NCBI GenBank assembly: GCA_038745585.1
Contig: JBCDLH010000006.1
Coordinates: forward strand, 124,001-188,000
DNA from: HLUCCA09 sp038745585
GTDB taxonomy: Bacteria; Pseudomonadota; Alphaproteobacteria; Rhodobacterales; Rhodobacteraceae
Direction: 5' to 3'
Length of the DNA: 64,000 bases
Below are positions 49,821 to 58,433 of the stretch, in pieces. The notes under the pieces are model-generated. The model ran no database searches. It saw only the letters and a list, made by a program, of their open reading frames with translations, and had not been told where the DNA came from. Each line of letters begins with the position of its first letter. Positions within the stretch are counted from its first letter, which is position 1. The position numbers were made by a program, and so were the translations under genes.

Positions 49821-50312
49821 GGTGCCAGAGAATAGCACAGGATTAGCCTTAGCAAGTTGAAATCGACGAGGCTGCGTCGAATATGTCCACTTTGCTTGAC
49901 AGTTACGCGCTTGATTAGACGCGCTGCCCCTTTGGCGACTGCATTTGGCCTAGAGGCGGGGCCACGCCGCCCCGATTTGCCTCATATCCGCGGCGATAGG
50001 GACGCCGTGCTGCTAGGTGTGTCGCAATGCTCGCGCTTTGCGTACTTGCGGTCTGTGCGCGATTTGCGGGCGCTTCTGTTGGCCGGCGGCCCATTGCCCT
50101 TCGCGCCTGCTCCGATCGGGGGCCGCGCGGCGGAAACTGGGGCGCCGTGACGCGCCTTCGCGGACTATATTGCGCGCGTCTTCGTCCTCGCCGGTGCGGC
50201 ACAGCGCCTTTATGCACCCCGCTTTGATTGCGATCCCTAAGGAGGCTGGCCAGAGACGCGCATCGAAGCCCAAGGATTGCCATCCCATATCCCTGCGGCC
50301 TACCTATGCCGC
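49821..50312. other. 492-bp region between bchG and the 50313 gene, no gene recognised
   Basis: Holds the bchG leader and one PpsR operator (49884-49901). The rest, about 49905-50312, marks the right edge of the PGC. Several short frames are open on both strands but none has a family-like sequence or a good start. I see no tRNA, repeat copy or terminator of note. Confidence 0.6.
49884..49901. promoter_or_regulatory. PpsR operator 2, upstream of bchG
   Basis: TGTCCACTTTGCTTGACA fits TGT-N12-ACA. On the minus strand its TGGACA (49889-49884) could be the -35 box of bchG, with TCGATT 17 bp on as a weak -10. Confidence 0.82.
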
Positions 50313-50654
50313 ATGGAACAGAGTGAATCCGCCGCGCCGCGCCGTCAGCACGTCTTCACGCTCGTGGTTGAGGTCGGCCGGTCCGTTGATGATGGCTTGC
50401 CCGCACGCGCCACGGGAGCTGGCCTGATGTGCTATGCGACGGGGGTCGACGAGGCGGAGGCTGTGCGAGAGACGGTGGCGCTTTTGAAGCAGGCGGGCAT
50501 GGCGCCGCTCGACGTGACGGGATACGGTACGCGCGCCGAGCGGTTGGCCGAGGGCCAGGACATCGGCGCCGAAGAGAGCGAACTCATGGCGCGGGCGGAG
50601 GCGGAGAACGCGATCGTCGTTGCGCAAGTCACCCCTTTCTTCGACGACAATTGA
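50313..50654 (+). CDS. Conserved hypothetical protein, 113 aa
   Basis: A small soluble protein starting MEQSESAAPRRQHVFTLVVE. It alternates beta strands and helices (VFTLVVEVGRSVDD, ATGAGLMCYATGVDEAEAVR, ETVALLKQAGMAPLDVTGYG) and ends AIVVAQVTPFFDD. I know no function; the pattern of a conserved strand followed by EAV/ETV helix suggests a compact alpha/beta fold. The ATG at 50313 is preferred to 50277. Codon use and composition are like those of the neighbours. It is convergent with radC. Confidence 0.65.
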   Translation: MEQSESAAPRRQHVFTLVVEVGRSVDDGLPARATGAGLMCYATGVDEAEAVRETVALLKQAGMAPLDVTGYGTRAERLAEGQDIGAEESELMARAEAENAIVVAQVTPFFDDN

Positions 50655-50776
50655 GCGAGCCGAGAGAAGACCTTAGGCCGTTTGCAAGCGTCCAGGGTCG
50701 CCCGGGCACACGACACAAGCCACCCCCTTGATCGCTTGTGAGCGGAGGACGGCGATGCCGCTTACGTGCCATCGGT

Positions 50777-51559
50777 CTAGAGATAACCCTCGCCACGCAG
50801 GCTGATCTCGCGGCTTTTGCCAACAATAAGGTGGTCATGCAGCGTGAGGCCGAGCGCGTCGGCCGCCGCTTCGATCTTCCGGGTCATGTCGATATCGGCT
50901 TCGCTGGGTGAGGGATCGCCCGAAGGGTGATTGTGGACGAGGATCAGAGCAGATGCATTGAGCTCTAGCGCGCGCTTCATGACCTCCCGCGGATAGACCG
51001 GGACATGGTCGACCGTGCCATCGGACTGGGCCTCATCGGCAACAAGCGTGTTCTTGCGGTCGAGATAGAGGACGCGAAACTGTTCGGTATCGCGATGCGC
51101 CATTGCCGTCCGGCAATAGTCGAGCACAGCTTCCCAACTCGAAATCACGTTCCGGTCGAGGATTCGCGCACGGGCAAGGCGATGGGCGGCGGCCTCCACG
51201 ATTTTGAGCTCGCACAACACAGCATCGCCGACGCCGTCGACTTCCATCAGGCGGGGGGATGGTGCCGAGAGGACGCGGTTAAAGTCGCCGAAATGGTCAA
51301 TAAGGCGGCGCGCGAGTGGCTTAACGTCTTGCCGCGGGATCGCGCGGAACAGGACGAGTTCAAGCATTTCATAGTCGGGAAGGGCGTTGGCGCCACCCGC
51401 GAGGAACCGTTCACGCAGGCGCTGCCGGTGATCGCGGATGTAGGAGGGCGGCGCTGCACGCCGCCCGCTGCGTTTGGGCGCCTCGGGCAGCGGATCGGGG
51501 AGCGCTTCGTCGCCACCGAAGAGGGGAAGCGGGGCTTCGGAGAAGGTCGTATCTCGCAT
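50777..51559 (-). CDS. radC: RadC family (JAB/MPN domain) protein
   Basis: A 260-residue RadC-family protein. After a Pro-rich N-terminus come the helix-hairpin-helix part (LPDYEMLELVLFRAIPRQDV and LMEVDGVGDAVL) and the JAB1/MPN metalloprotease-like domain with the zinc motif ILVHNHPSGDPSPSEADIDM. The old DNA-repair assignment is doubtful; the biochemical role is unknown. The start ATG is at 51559, with 110 bp to the dnaJ stop upstream. Confidence 0.93.
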   Translation of the reverse strand: MRDTTFSEAPLPLFGGDEALPDPLPEAPKRSGRRAAPPSYIRDHRQRLRERFLAGGANALPDYEMLELVLFRAIPRQDVKPLARRLIDHFGDFNRVLSAPSPRLMEVDGVGDAVLCELKIVEAAAHRLARARILDRNVISSWEAVLDYCRTAMAHRDTEQFRVLYLDRKNTLVADEAQSDGTVDHVPVYPREVMKRALELNASALILVHNHPSGDPSPSEADIDMTRKIEAAADALGLTLHDHLIVGKSREISLRGEGYL

Positions 51560-51669
51560 TGCGCCGGAGCCTGCCGCGATTCTGGTAAAGGAGGGGTTAA
51601 GCCGCCGGGAGGGGCCTTTCCTTCACGCGGCAGACCTGCTGGAGCGTCAACGGCATGCCCCTGCGCGCC

Positions 51670-52821
51670 TCACCCTTTCATGCTGTCCCAGAAGCCTCTG
51701 ACGGATTGAAAGAACGAGGTGCCATGCGGGTTGTTGTCCTCGCTCAGCCTCTCAAACTCCCGCAGCAGCTCTTTTTGGCGTGAGGTCAAATTGACGGGCG
51801 TTTCCATCACAAGCTCAATGAACATGTCGCCGGTACCAGTGCCCCTTAATGCGGGCATGCCCTTGCCACGGAGGCGTAGTTGCTTGCCGGTCTGGCTGCC
51901 CGCAGGAACCTTTACCCGGGCGCGGCCCCCGTCGATGGTCGGAACTTCGATGTCGCCCCCAAGTGCGGCGGACGTGATGGTTACCGGTACGCGGCAATAA
52001 AGGTTGATCCCGTCGCGCTGGAACAGATCATGGTCGGTCACCTCAATGAAGATGTAGAGGTCGCCCGAAGGTCCGCCGCGCAGGCCAGCATCGCCCTCGC
52101 CGGCAAGGCGGATGCGCGTGCCGGTCTCGACGCCAGCGGGGATGTTGACGCTGAGTGCGCGTTCTTTTTCGATCCGGCCGCTGCCACCGCAGGCTTGGCA
52201 CGGGTTCTTGATGATCTGGCCAAGACCGTTGCAGGTCGGACAGGTCCGCTCGACGGTGAAGAAGCCCTGCTGCGCGCGGACCTTGCCCATGCCGTTGCAG
52301 GTGGGGCAGGTGACCGGCTCGGCGCCCCCCTCGGCCCCAGTGCCGTTGCAAGCACTGCAGACAACGGAGGCCGGGATGTTTATCGTCTTTTGCATGCCGG
52401 CAAAGGCATCTTCGAGGGAAATCCGCAGGTTGTAGCGCAGGTCGGAGCCACGGGAGGCGCGTTGGCGCCCGCCGCCGCGCTGGCCGCCCATGAAATCGCC
52501 GAAGAGGTCGTCGAAGACATCGGAGAATGCGGACGCAAAGTCACCCTGCTGACCAAAGCCTGGTCCGCCGCCCGGTCGTCCGCCGCCCATGCCGCCTTCA
52601 AATGCCGCGTGGCCGAAACGGTCGTAGGCGGCCTTTTTGTCGGGATCTTTCAGAGCCTCGTAGGCCTCATTCACTTCTTTGAACTGGCTCTCGGCTTGGG
52701 GATTGTCCGCGTTGCGGTCGGGATGAAGCTCTTTGGCCTTCTTGCGGTAGGCCTTTTTGATCTCGTCGCCCGAGGCGCCTTTCGTGACGCCAAGCACGTC
52801 GTAAAAATCGCGTTTTGCCAT
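51670..52821 (-). CDS. dnaJ: DnaJ, Hsp40 co-chaperone
   Basis: Cytosolic co-chaperone that stimulates DnaK ATPase and presents substrates. The 383-residue protein has the J domain with HPD (KELHPDRNADNPQ), a Gly/Phe-rich stretch (about 75-125), four CxxCxGxG zinc repeats (CSACNGTGAEG, CPTCNGMGKV, CPTCNGLGQI, CQACGGSGRI) and the C-terminal substrate domains. It follows dnaK after 96 bp that contain a GC hairpin. Confidence 0.98.
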   Translation of the reverse strand: MAKRDFYDVLGVTKGASGDEIKKAYRKKAKELHPDRNADNPQAESQFKEVNEAYEALKDPDKKAAYDRFGHAAFEGGMGGGRPGGGPGFGQQGDFASAFSDVFDDLFGDFMGGQRGGGRQRASRGSDLRYNLRISLEDAFAGMQKTINIPASVVCSACNGTGAEGGAEPVTCPTCNGMGKVRAQQGFFTVERTCPTCNGLGQIIKNPCQACGGSGRIEKERALSVNIPAGVETGTRIRLAGEGDAGLRGGPSGDLYIFIEVTDHDLFQRDGINLYCRVPVTITSAALGGDIEVPTIDGGRARVKVPAGSQTGKQLRLRGKGMPALRGTGTGDMFIELVMETPVNLTSRQKELLREFERLSEDNNPHGTSFFQSVRGFWDSMKG

Positions 52822-52865
52822 GGGGTGATATCCTTCCCAAGAGGCGTGGGCCCCAAATGCGCAGG

Positions 52866-52894
52866 GGCCGGCCCGGTGAGTCTCCGGACCGGCC
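52866..52894 (-). other. dnaK-dnaJ intercistronic hairpin
   Basis: GGCCGG-C-CCGG, a 7-base loop and CCGG-A-CCGGCC form a 10-bp stem with one mismatch. Likely an attenuator or processing site that makes dnaJ less abundant than dnaK. Confidence 0.5.
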
Positions 52895-52917
52895 GCGCAT
52901 AGGGTGCAATGCCTGGC

Positions 52918-54837
52918 TTAGCCGGCCCGCTTATCGTCGCCCAGGTCCTCGAAATCGGCGTCAACAATGTCGTCGTCGACGCCTTTCGGCTCACCGTCAT
53001 CGTCGGGCGCGGCTTCGCCCGCCTTCTCTTGCTCGGCCTTGTAGATGGCCTCGCCAAGTTTCATGGCGGCTTCGGTCAGGTTTTGGATGCCGGACTTGAT
53101 CTTGCCCGCATCCTCGCTCTGAAGCGCTTCTTCAAGCGGGCCCATGGCCAACTCGATGGCCTCGACGGTCGACTGATCGACTTTGTCGCCATGCTCTTCG
53201 AGCGACTTCTTGGTCGAATGCAGGAGGCTCTCGCCTTGGTTCTTCGTTTCGACCAGTTCGCGCTTCTCCTTGTCGGCCTCGGCATTGGCCTCGGCTTCCT
53301 GCACCATGCGTTCGATCTCGTCATCCTCAAGGCCGCCGGAGGCTTGGATGGTGATCTTCTGCTCTTTGTTGGTGCCTTTGTCTTTCGCGGAGACGGAAAC
53401 GATGCCGTTGGCGTCGATGTCGAAAGTCACCTCGATCTGGGGCATGCCGCGCGGCGCGGGCGGGATCTCTTCGAGGTTGAACTGACCGAGGATCTTGTTG
53501 TCTGCGGCCATCTCGCGCTCACCCTGGAAGACCCGGATCGTCACGGCGTTCTGGTTATCCTCGGCGGTCGAGAAGATCTGGCCCTTCTTCGTCGGGATCG
53601 TCGTGTTGCGGTCGATCAGGCGGGTGAAGACACCCCCCAGCGTTTCGATGCCGAGCGACAGCGGCGTGACGTCAAGCAGAACGACGTCTTTGACGTCACC
53701 CTGAAGCACGCCTGCCTGGATGGCGGCACCTGCGGCGACGACTTCGTCGGGGTTCACGCCCTTATGCGGCTCCTTGCCGAAGAACTTCGTGACTTCTTCG
53801 ACCACCTTGGGCATCCGCGTCATCCCACCGACCAGGACGACCTCGTCGATCTCGGAGGCCGACACGCCGGCATCTTTCAGAGCGGCTTTACAAGGGTCGA
53901 TCGACTTCTTGATGAGATCGCTCACCAAGCTTTCGAGCTTGGCGCGCGTCAGCTTCATCACCATGTGCAACGGCTGTCCGCCATTCGGGTCCATCGAGAT
54001 GAAGGGCTGGTTGATCTCGGTCTGAGACGAGGACGACAGCTCGATCTTAGCCTTTTCCGCAGCCTCTTTCAGGCGCTGCAGGGCCATCTTGTCCTTCTTG
54101 AGATCGACGCCGTATTCCTTTTTGAACTCCTCTGCGAGGTAGGTCACGATCCGCATGTCAAAGTCTTCCCCGCCGAGGAACGTGTCCCCGTTGGTAGACT
54201 TGACCTCAAAAAGACCGTCGTCGATTTCCAGGATTGTGATGTCGAACGTGCCGCCGCCGAGGTCGTAGACGGCGATCGTCTTGCTGTCCTTCTTGTCGAG
54301 ACCATAGGCTAGGGCGGCTGCCGTCGGCTCGTTGATGATGCGGAGCACCTCAAGGCCTGCGATCTTGCCGGCATCCTTTGTGGCCTGACGCTGGGCATCG
54401 TTGAAGTAGGCAGGGACCGTAATCACGGCCTGGCTTACATCTTCGCCGAGGTAGCTTTCGGCGGTCTCCTTCATCTTTTGGAGGATGAAGGCGGAAATCT
54501 GAGACGGCGAATACTTCTCGCCACGGACTTCGACCCATGCGTCGCCGTTGCCGCCATCCACGATGCGGTAGGGAACGAGCCCCTTGTCCTTCTCGACCTC
54601 GGCGTCGCCCACGCGGCGCCCGATCAAACGTTTGACCGCAAAGATCGTGTTCTCGGCGTTGGTGACGGCTTGGCGCTTGGCGGCTTGACCCGCGAGGCGT
54701 TCACTGTCGGTAAAGGCGACGATGGAGGGGGTGGTGCGGGCCCCTTCGGCATTCTCGATCACGCGCGGCTGCGACCCGTCCATGATGGCAACGCAGCTAT
54801 TGGTGGTGCCGAGGTCGATCCCGATGACTTTAGCCAT
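52918..54837 (-). CDS. dnaK: DnaK, Hsp70 chaperone
   Basis: ATP-dependent chaperone. The 639-residue protein has the Hsp70 signatures IGIDLGTTNSCVA, IAVYDLGGGTFDITILE and VVLVGGMTRMPKVVEEV, the linker DVVLLDVTPLSLG, the substrate domain and a C-terminal lid ending with an acidic tail. It starts at 54837 and is preceded by an exact alphaproteobacterial heat-shock promoter. Operon with dnaJ. Confidence 0.99.
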   Translation of the reverse strand: MAKVIGIDLGTTNSCVAIMDGSQPRVIENAEGARTTPSIVAFTDSERLAGQAAKRQAVTNAENTIFAVKRLIGRRVGDAEVEKDKGLVPYRIVDGGNGDAWVEVRGEKYSPSQISAFILQKMKETAESYLGEDVSQAVITVPAYFNDAQRQATKDAGKIAGLEVLRIINEPTAAALAYGLDKKDSKTIAVYDLGGGTFDITILEIDDGLFEVKSTNGDTFLGGEDFDMRIVTYLAEEFKKEYGVDLKKDKMALQRLKEAAEKAKIELSSSSQTEINQPFISMDPNGGQPLHMVMKLTRAKLESLVSDLIKKSIDPCKAALKDAGVSASEIDEVVLVGGMTRMPKVVEEVTKFFGKEPHKGVNPDEVVAAGAAIQAGVLQGDVKDVVLLDVTPLSLGIETLGGVFTRLIDRNTTIPTKKGQIFSTAEDNQNAVTIRVFQGEREMAADNKILGQFNLEEIPPAPRGMPQIEVTFDIDANGIVSVSAKDKGTNKEQKITIQASGGLEDDEIERMVQEAEANAEADKEKRELVETKNQGESLLHSTKKSLEEHGDKVDQSTVEAIELAMGPLEEALQSEDAGKIKSGIQNLTEAAMKLGEAIYKAEQEKAGEAAPDDDGEPKGVDDDIVDADFEDLGDDKRAG

Positions 54838-54948
54838 ATGCTATACCTCTTCTTTGGCGACGTTGTGGGGCGCGGGCCCATCAGGCTCCCGCACTCCGAT
54901 CCCAGGGTTTGGCCAGGGCCGGGAAGCGGCCCGACCTGTACATCTGGG

Positions 54949-54980
54949 CGTATATAGGAGCCGTGATTTAGGGCTGCAAG
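54949..54980 (-). promoter_or_regulatory. Heat-shock (sigma32) promoter of dnaK
   Basis: On the minus strand CTTG (54980-54977), 18 bp and CCTATATACG (54958-54949) match the alphaproteobacterial heat-shock consensus CTTG-N17/18-CYTATNTNNG at every defined base, about 110 bp before the dnaK ATG. Confidence 0.8.
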
Positions 54981-55004
54981 CAAAGGCGCGGGGGAAGATG
55001 ACAG

Positions 55005-55622
55005 ATGAATGAAAGCGCCGCGCAAGGGCTCTCGGTGCGTGGGGTACTGGTCTATCCCGGCCATCTCGATCGGCCCGCGCAAGAAGAGATTGTGGCGGCT
55101 GTGCGCGGGGTGGTCGCGGCGGCCCCGCTCTTTCATCCGGTGACGGCGCGGGGGCAGCAGATGTCGGTGCGGATGACGTCAGCAGGGCAGGTCGGCTGGG
55201 TGTCGGACCGACGCGGGTATCGCTATGAGCCGCGGCATCCATCGGGCGTGCCATGGCCCCCGATCCCCGCTCCGGTCCAGGCGGTGTGGGAAGCCCTCTC
55301 GGGCAGCACGTCAGAGCCCGATTGCTGCCTGGTGAATTTCTACGGCGCAGGCGCCAAAATGGGGATGCACCAAGATCGCGACGAGGCGGACTTTACGCAT
55401 CCCGTCCTCTCGATCTCGCTCGGCGACGAGGCGCTTTTCCGCATTGGCAACACCGCGCGAGGGGGAAAGACAGAATCGCTCTGGCTGCGGTCTGGTGATG
55501 TGCTCGTGATGGGCGGCGCAGCACGGCTGCTGCATCACGGGGTCGACCGCGTGAAGGTCGGCACATCCACGCTATTGAAAGACGGCGGGCGGCTGAACCT
55601 AACACTGCGCGTTGCGCGCTAG
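55005..55622 (+). CDS. alkB: AlkB, Fe(II)/2-oxoglutarate-dependent DNA dealkylase
   Basis: Repairs 1-methyladenine and 3-methylcytosine by oxidative demethylation. The 205-residue protein has the dioxygenase motif HxD in MGMHQDRDEADF, the distal iron histidine in RLLHHGVDRV, and the 2-oxoglutarate-binding arginines in GGRLNLTLRVAR. NFYGAGAKMG precedes the HxD as in the family. It is divergent from dnaK over 167 bp; no Ada gene is nearby. Confidence 0.94.
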   Translation: MNESAAQGLSVRGVLVYPGHLDRPAQEEIVAAVRGVVAAAPLFHPVTARGQQMSVRMTSAGQVGWVSDRRGYRYEPRHPSGVPWPPIPAPVQAVWEALSGSTSEPDCCLVNFYGAGAKMGMHQDRDEADFTHPVLSISLGDEALFRIGNTARGGKTESLWLRSGDVLVMGGAARLLHHGVDRVKVGTSTLLKDGGRLNLTLRVAR

Positions 55623-55696
55623 GCCCTGATGGATGCGTCTTGCCCCGCGCGCGCGGCCCGCCCATAAGGACGCGTCCGCACTCCGGAGTTCGCCAG

Positions 55697-56497
55697 TTGG
55701 ACTATGCGCGCCTCATTCCCGTCCTTCGCAATCTGGCCATCGAGGCGGGTGAGACGATTATGGAGATCTACCGCTCGGACGATATCGAGGTACGCGCGAA
55801 GTCTGACGAAAGCCCCGTGACTGCGGCCGACGAGGCGGCCGACGCGCTCATCTCCTCGGGGCTCGCCGCCGCCTTTCCCGACATTCCCCTTGTTACCGAA
55901 GAGCAAGCCGGGAGCCACGCGACGCGGGCAGAGACGTTTCTAGTCGTCGATCCACTAGACGGCACTAAGGAGTTCGTCCAGCGCCGCGGCGACTTTACCG
56001 TCAACATCGCGCTCATCGAAGGCGGCGTGCCGACGCGCGGCATTGTCTATGCGCCCGCCAAGGAGCGTCTCTTTTACACCGGGGCCGACGGGCAAAGCGT
56101 CGAGGAATCTGGCCCGCACCGCCCCGCGGCGCCCGGCGCGACTGCGCGGCTTCGCGTCCGAACGCCGGACAATGCCGCGTTGCGGATCGTCGCCTCCAAA
56201 TCGCACCGCGACCAAGCGACGGATGATTACATCGCGCGCTACCGCGTCGCAGAAATGACTTCGGCCGGTTCGTCTTTGAAGTTTTGCTTGGTGGCCGCCG
56301 GGGAGGCCGATCTTTATCCCCGGCTCGGACGTACGATGGAGTGGGACACGGCCGCCGCTGATGCAGTCCTCCGCGGGGCGGGGGGGCGGATGGTCCGTTT
56401 TGACAATCACGCGGCCTTTACCTACGGCAAACCAGGCTACGAGAACCCGTTTTTTATTGCTTACGCGCCGGGCGTCGTGCTTCAGCCGCCCGAGTGA
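55697..56497 (+). CDS. cysQ: CysQ, 3'(2'),5'-bisphosphate nucleotidase
   Basis: Hydrolyses 3'-phosphoadenosine 5'-phosphate released by sulfate assimilation. The 266-residue protein is an inositol-monophosphatase-fold, Mg/Li-sensitive-type phosphatase with VVDPLDGTKEFVQRRGDFTV, EEQAGSH (metal glutamate) and EWDTAAADAVLRGAGG. The best start is a TTG at 55697 with CGGAG eight bases upstream; no ATG fits the family's N-terminus (xDYARLIPVLR). Coupled to kdsB by GTGA. Confidence 0.9.
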   Translation: MDYARLIPVLRNLAIEAGETIMEIYRSDDIEVRAKSDESPVTAADEAADALISSGLAAAFPDIPLVTEEQAGSHATRAETFLVVDPLDGTKEFVQRRGDFTVNIALIEGGVPTRGIVYAPAKERLFYTGADGQSVEESGPHRPAAPGATARLRVRTPDNAALRIVASKSHRDQATDDYIARYRVAEMTSAGSSLKFCLVAAGEADLYPRLGRTMEWDTAAADAVLRGAGGRMVRFDNHAAFTYGKPGYENPFFIAYAPGVVLQPPE

Positions 56498-57294
56498 GCA
56501 CACTCGTCGTCATTCCTGCGCGCTTTGCGTCCCAGCGCTATCCGGGCAAGCCTCTCGTCGGACTGCGCGGTGCCACCGGCGAGGTGCGCAGCTTGATCGA
56601 GCGCACGTGGCGGGTGGCTCAGGGGATGCAAGCCGAGGCGCTGGTCGTCATCGCCACGGATGATGGGCGGATCGAGGCAGCGGCGAAAGCTTTTGGTGCT
56701 GAGGTCGTCATGACGCCGGCGAGCTGCGCGAACGGCACGGAACGATGTGCCGCGGCCCATGCGGCGCTCGGCAACGCTTTTGAGATCGTCGTTAATCTGC
56801 AAGGCGACGCGCCGCTGACACCGCCGTGGTTTCTCGATGCGCTCATCGCCGAGATACGCGGCGATCCGACGGTCGAGATGGCGACGCCCGTCTTGCGTTG
56901 CACTGGGCGCATGCTCGAAAGCTTGCGTGACGACCGCCGTGCCGGCCGTGTCGGCGGGACGACCGCCGTTTTTGACCGGCACCGCCACGCGCTCTACTTT
57001 TCAAAGGAGGTGGTGCCGTTCGTGGCGACCTCCTACGCTCCGGATGCGCAGACGCCGGTGTTTCACCATGTTGGTGCTTACGCGTACCGAGCTGGGGCAC
57101 TGATGGCGTATCCCGACTGGCCCGAGGGCGCGCTCGAACGCCTCGAAGGCCTCGAACAGCTCCGGTTTTTGGAGGCGGGCGCACGCGTTCGATGTGTGGA
57201 GGTCGATGCCAAAGGACGGGCGTTTTGGGAACTCAATAACCCCGAGGACGTGCCAAAGATCGAAGCGATGATGAAAGACCTCAACCTGCCTTAG
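56494..57294 (+). CDS. kdsB: KdsB-like 3-deoxy-manno-octulosonate cytidylyltransferase
   Basis: CMP-Kdo synthetase family enzyme for lipopolysaccharide inner core. The 266-residue nucleotidyltransferase has VVIPARFASQRYPGKPLVGL, VVIATDDGRIEAAAKAFGAE, the metal-binding NLQGDAPLTPPWF, and the C-terminal NNPEDVPKIEAMM. NLQGDAPL differs slightly from the usual N-x-Q-G-D-E/P pattern. Start GTG overlaps the cysQ stop. A kdsD end and lpt genes close by support a role in envelope synthesis. Confidence 0.86.
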   Translation: MSTLVVIPARFASQRYPGKPLVGLRGATGEVRSLIERTWRVAQGMQAEALVVIATDDGRIEAAAKAFGAEVVMTPASCANGTERCAAAHAALGNAFEIVVNLQGDAPLTPPWFLDALIAEIRGDPTVEMATPVLRCTGRMLESLRDDRRAGRVGGTTAVFDRHRHALYFSKEVVPFVATSYAPDAQTPVFHHVGAYAYRAGALMAYPDWPEGALERLEGLEQLRFLEAGARVRCVEVDAKGRAFWELNNPEDVPKIEAMMKDLNLP

Positions 57295-57383
57295 CGCGAC
57301 GGCTCTGGCCAAGCGGGTAGCGTTGCGTCGTTGCGTATCATGTGCTGGCGCCCAAACGGCAGAACACTGGCGCAGCCCGACTT

Positions 57384-57397
57384 TGACGTATACGTCA
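57384..57397. promoter_or_regulatory. 14-bp palindrome upstream of galU
   Basis: TGACGTA-TACGTCA is a perfect dyad in the 233-bp kdsB-galU gap, 131 bp before the galU ATG. It looks like an operator; I cannot assign a regulator. Confidence 0.35.
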
Positions 57398-57527
57398 TGC
57401 GGCAGTGCAGCGGAACCTTGCCGCAACTTCGGCGTTGTAAAATCGAGGGTTCCACTGCTCCGTTTCTTGAGGAACGGTAGACTCTGGCGCCGTAAGGTGC
57501 TGACCCGTATTGGAAAAGGACTGACCC

Positions 57528-58424
57528 ATGCAACGCAAGGTGACCAAGGCGATTTTTCCTGTGGCAGGACTTGGCACGCGCTTTTTGCCGGCGACGAAGT
57601 CGATCCCCAAAGAGATCATGACCCTCGTCGACCGGCCACTCATCCAATACGCGATCGACGAGGCCAGGGCCGCGGGCATCAAGGAGTTCATCTTTGTGAC
57701 GTCGCGCGGCAAGTCCGCGCTTGAGGATTACTTCGACAGTGCGCCAGAGCTCGAAAGCCAGCTCAAGGCAAAAGGCAAGACCGATCTCTTGGAGCTTCTC
57801 AAGCAGACCAGTATGGATTCGGGGGCCATTGCCTATATCCGTCAGCAGCGTCCGCGCGGCCTCGGCCACGCTGTCTGGTGCGCGCGCCGGCTCGTGGCCG
57901 ACGAGCCTTTTGCCGTGATCCTCCCCGATGACGTGATCGCCGGCGAGAAAGCCTGCCTGCAGCAGATGGTCGAGGCCTATGAGGAGATCGGCTCGGATGG
58001 TTGCATGGTCGCTGCAATGGAGGTGCCGCACACGAAGACGTCGTCCTATGGTATTCTTGACGTGCAAGAGGACATGGGACAGCTCGTGTCCGTCCGCCAG
58101 ATGGTCGAAAAGCCCAAAGCCGAGGACGCGCCGTCCAACCTTGCGGTGATCGGGCGCTACATCCTTAATCCGTCGGTCATGCGTACGCTTAACCAAACGA
58201 AAGCAGGCGCAGGGGGAGAGATCCAGCTGACCGACGCCATCGCGGCCGAAATTGAAACGGCGGGGGTGCACGGCTACCGGTTCAATGGCCAGCGTTTCGA
58301 TTGCGGCTCAAAGGCTGGTTTCTTGCAAGCGACAGTCGCTTTCGGCCTTGCGCGCGACGATCTACACGACGAGTTCCTCGATTACCTTTCGGAAATGGTG
58401 TCGACCCGGAACGCCGCGCAATAA
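57528..58424 (+). CDS. galU: GalU, UTP-glucose-1-phosphate uridylyltransferase
   Basis: Makes UDP-glucose for envelope and exopolysaccharide. The 298-residue protein carries the nucleotide-binding FPVAGLGTRFLPATKSIPKE, VLVDRPLIQYAIDEA-type (here TLVDRPLIQYAIDEARAAG) and PDDVIAGEKACL with the metal aspartate. GGAAAAGGA lies seven bases before the ATG. galE follows after nine bases, so the two form an operon. Confidence 0.96.
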   Translation: MQRKVTKAIFPVAGLGTRFLPATKSIPKEIMTLVDRPLIQYAIDEARAAGIKEFIFVTSRGKSALEDYFDSAPELESQLKAKGKTDLLELLKQTSMDSGAIAYIRQQRPRGLGHAVWCARRLVADEPFAVILPDDVIAGEKACLQQMVEAYEEIGSDGCMVAAMEVPHTKTSSYGILDVQEDMGQLVSVRQMVEKPKAEDAPSNLAVIGRYILNPSVMRTLNQTKAGAGGEIQLTDAIAAEIETAGVHGYRFNGQRFDCGSKAGFLQATVAFGLARDDLHDEFLDYLSEMVSTRNAAQ

Positions 58425-58433
58425 GCTCACCGA

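Noticed and set aside
49905..50312. tRNA, small RNA or divergent gene right of bchG
   Set aside because: I looked for cloverleaf arms, strong hairpins and protein-like frames and found nothing convincing.
52909..54312. 467-codon plus-strand open frame opposite dnaK
   Set aside because: Known type of antisense frame over dnaK caused by codon bias; no independent support.
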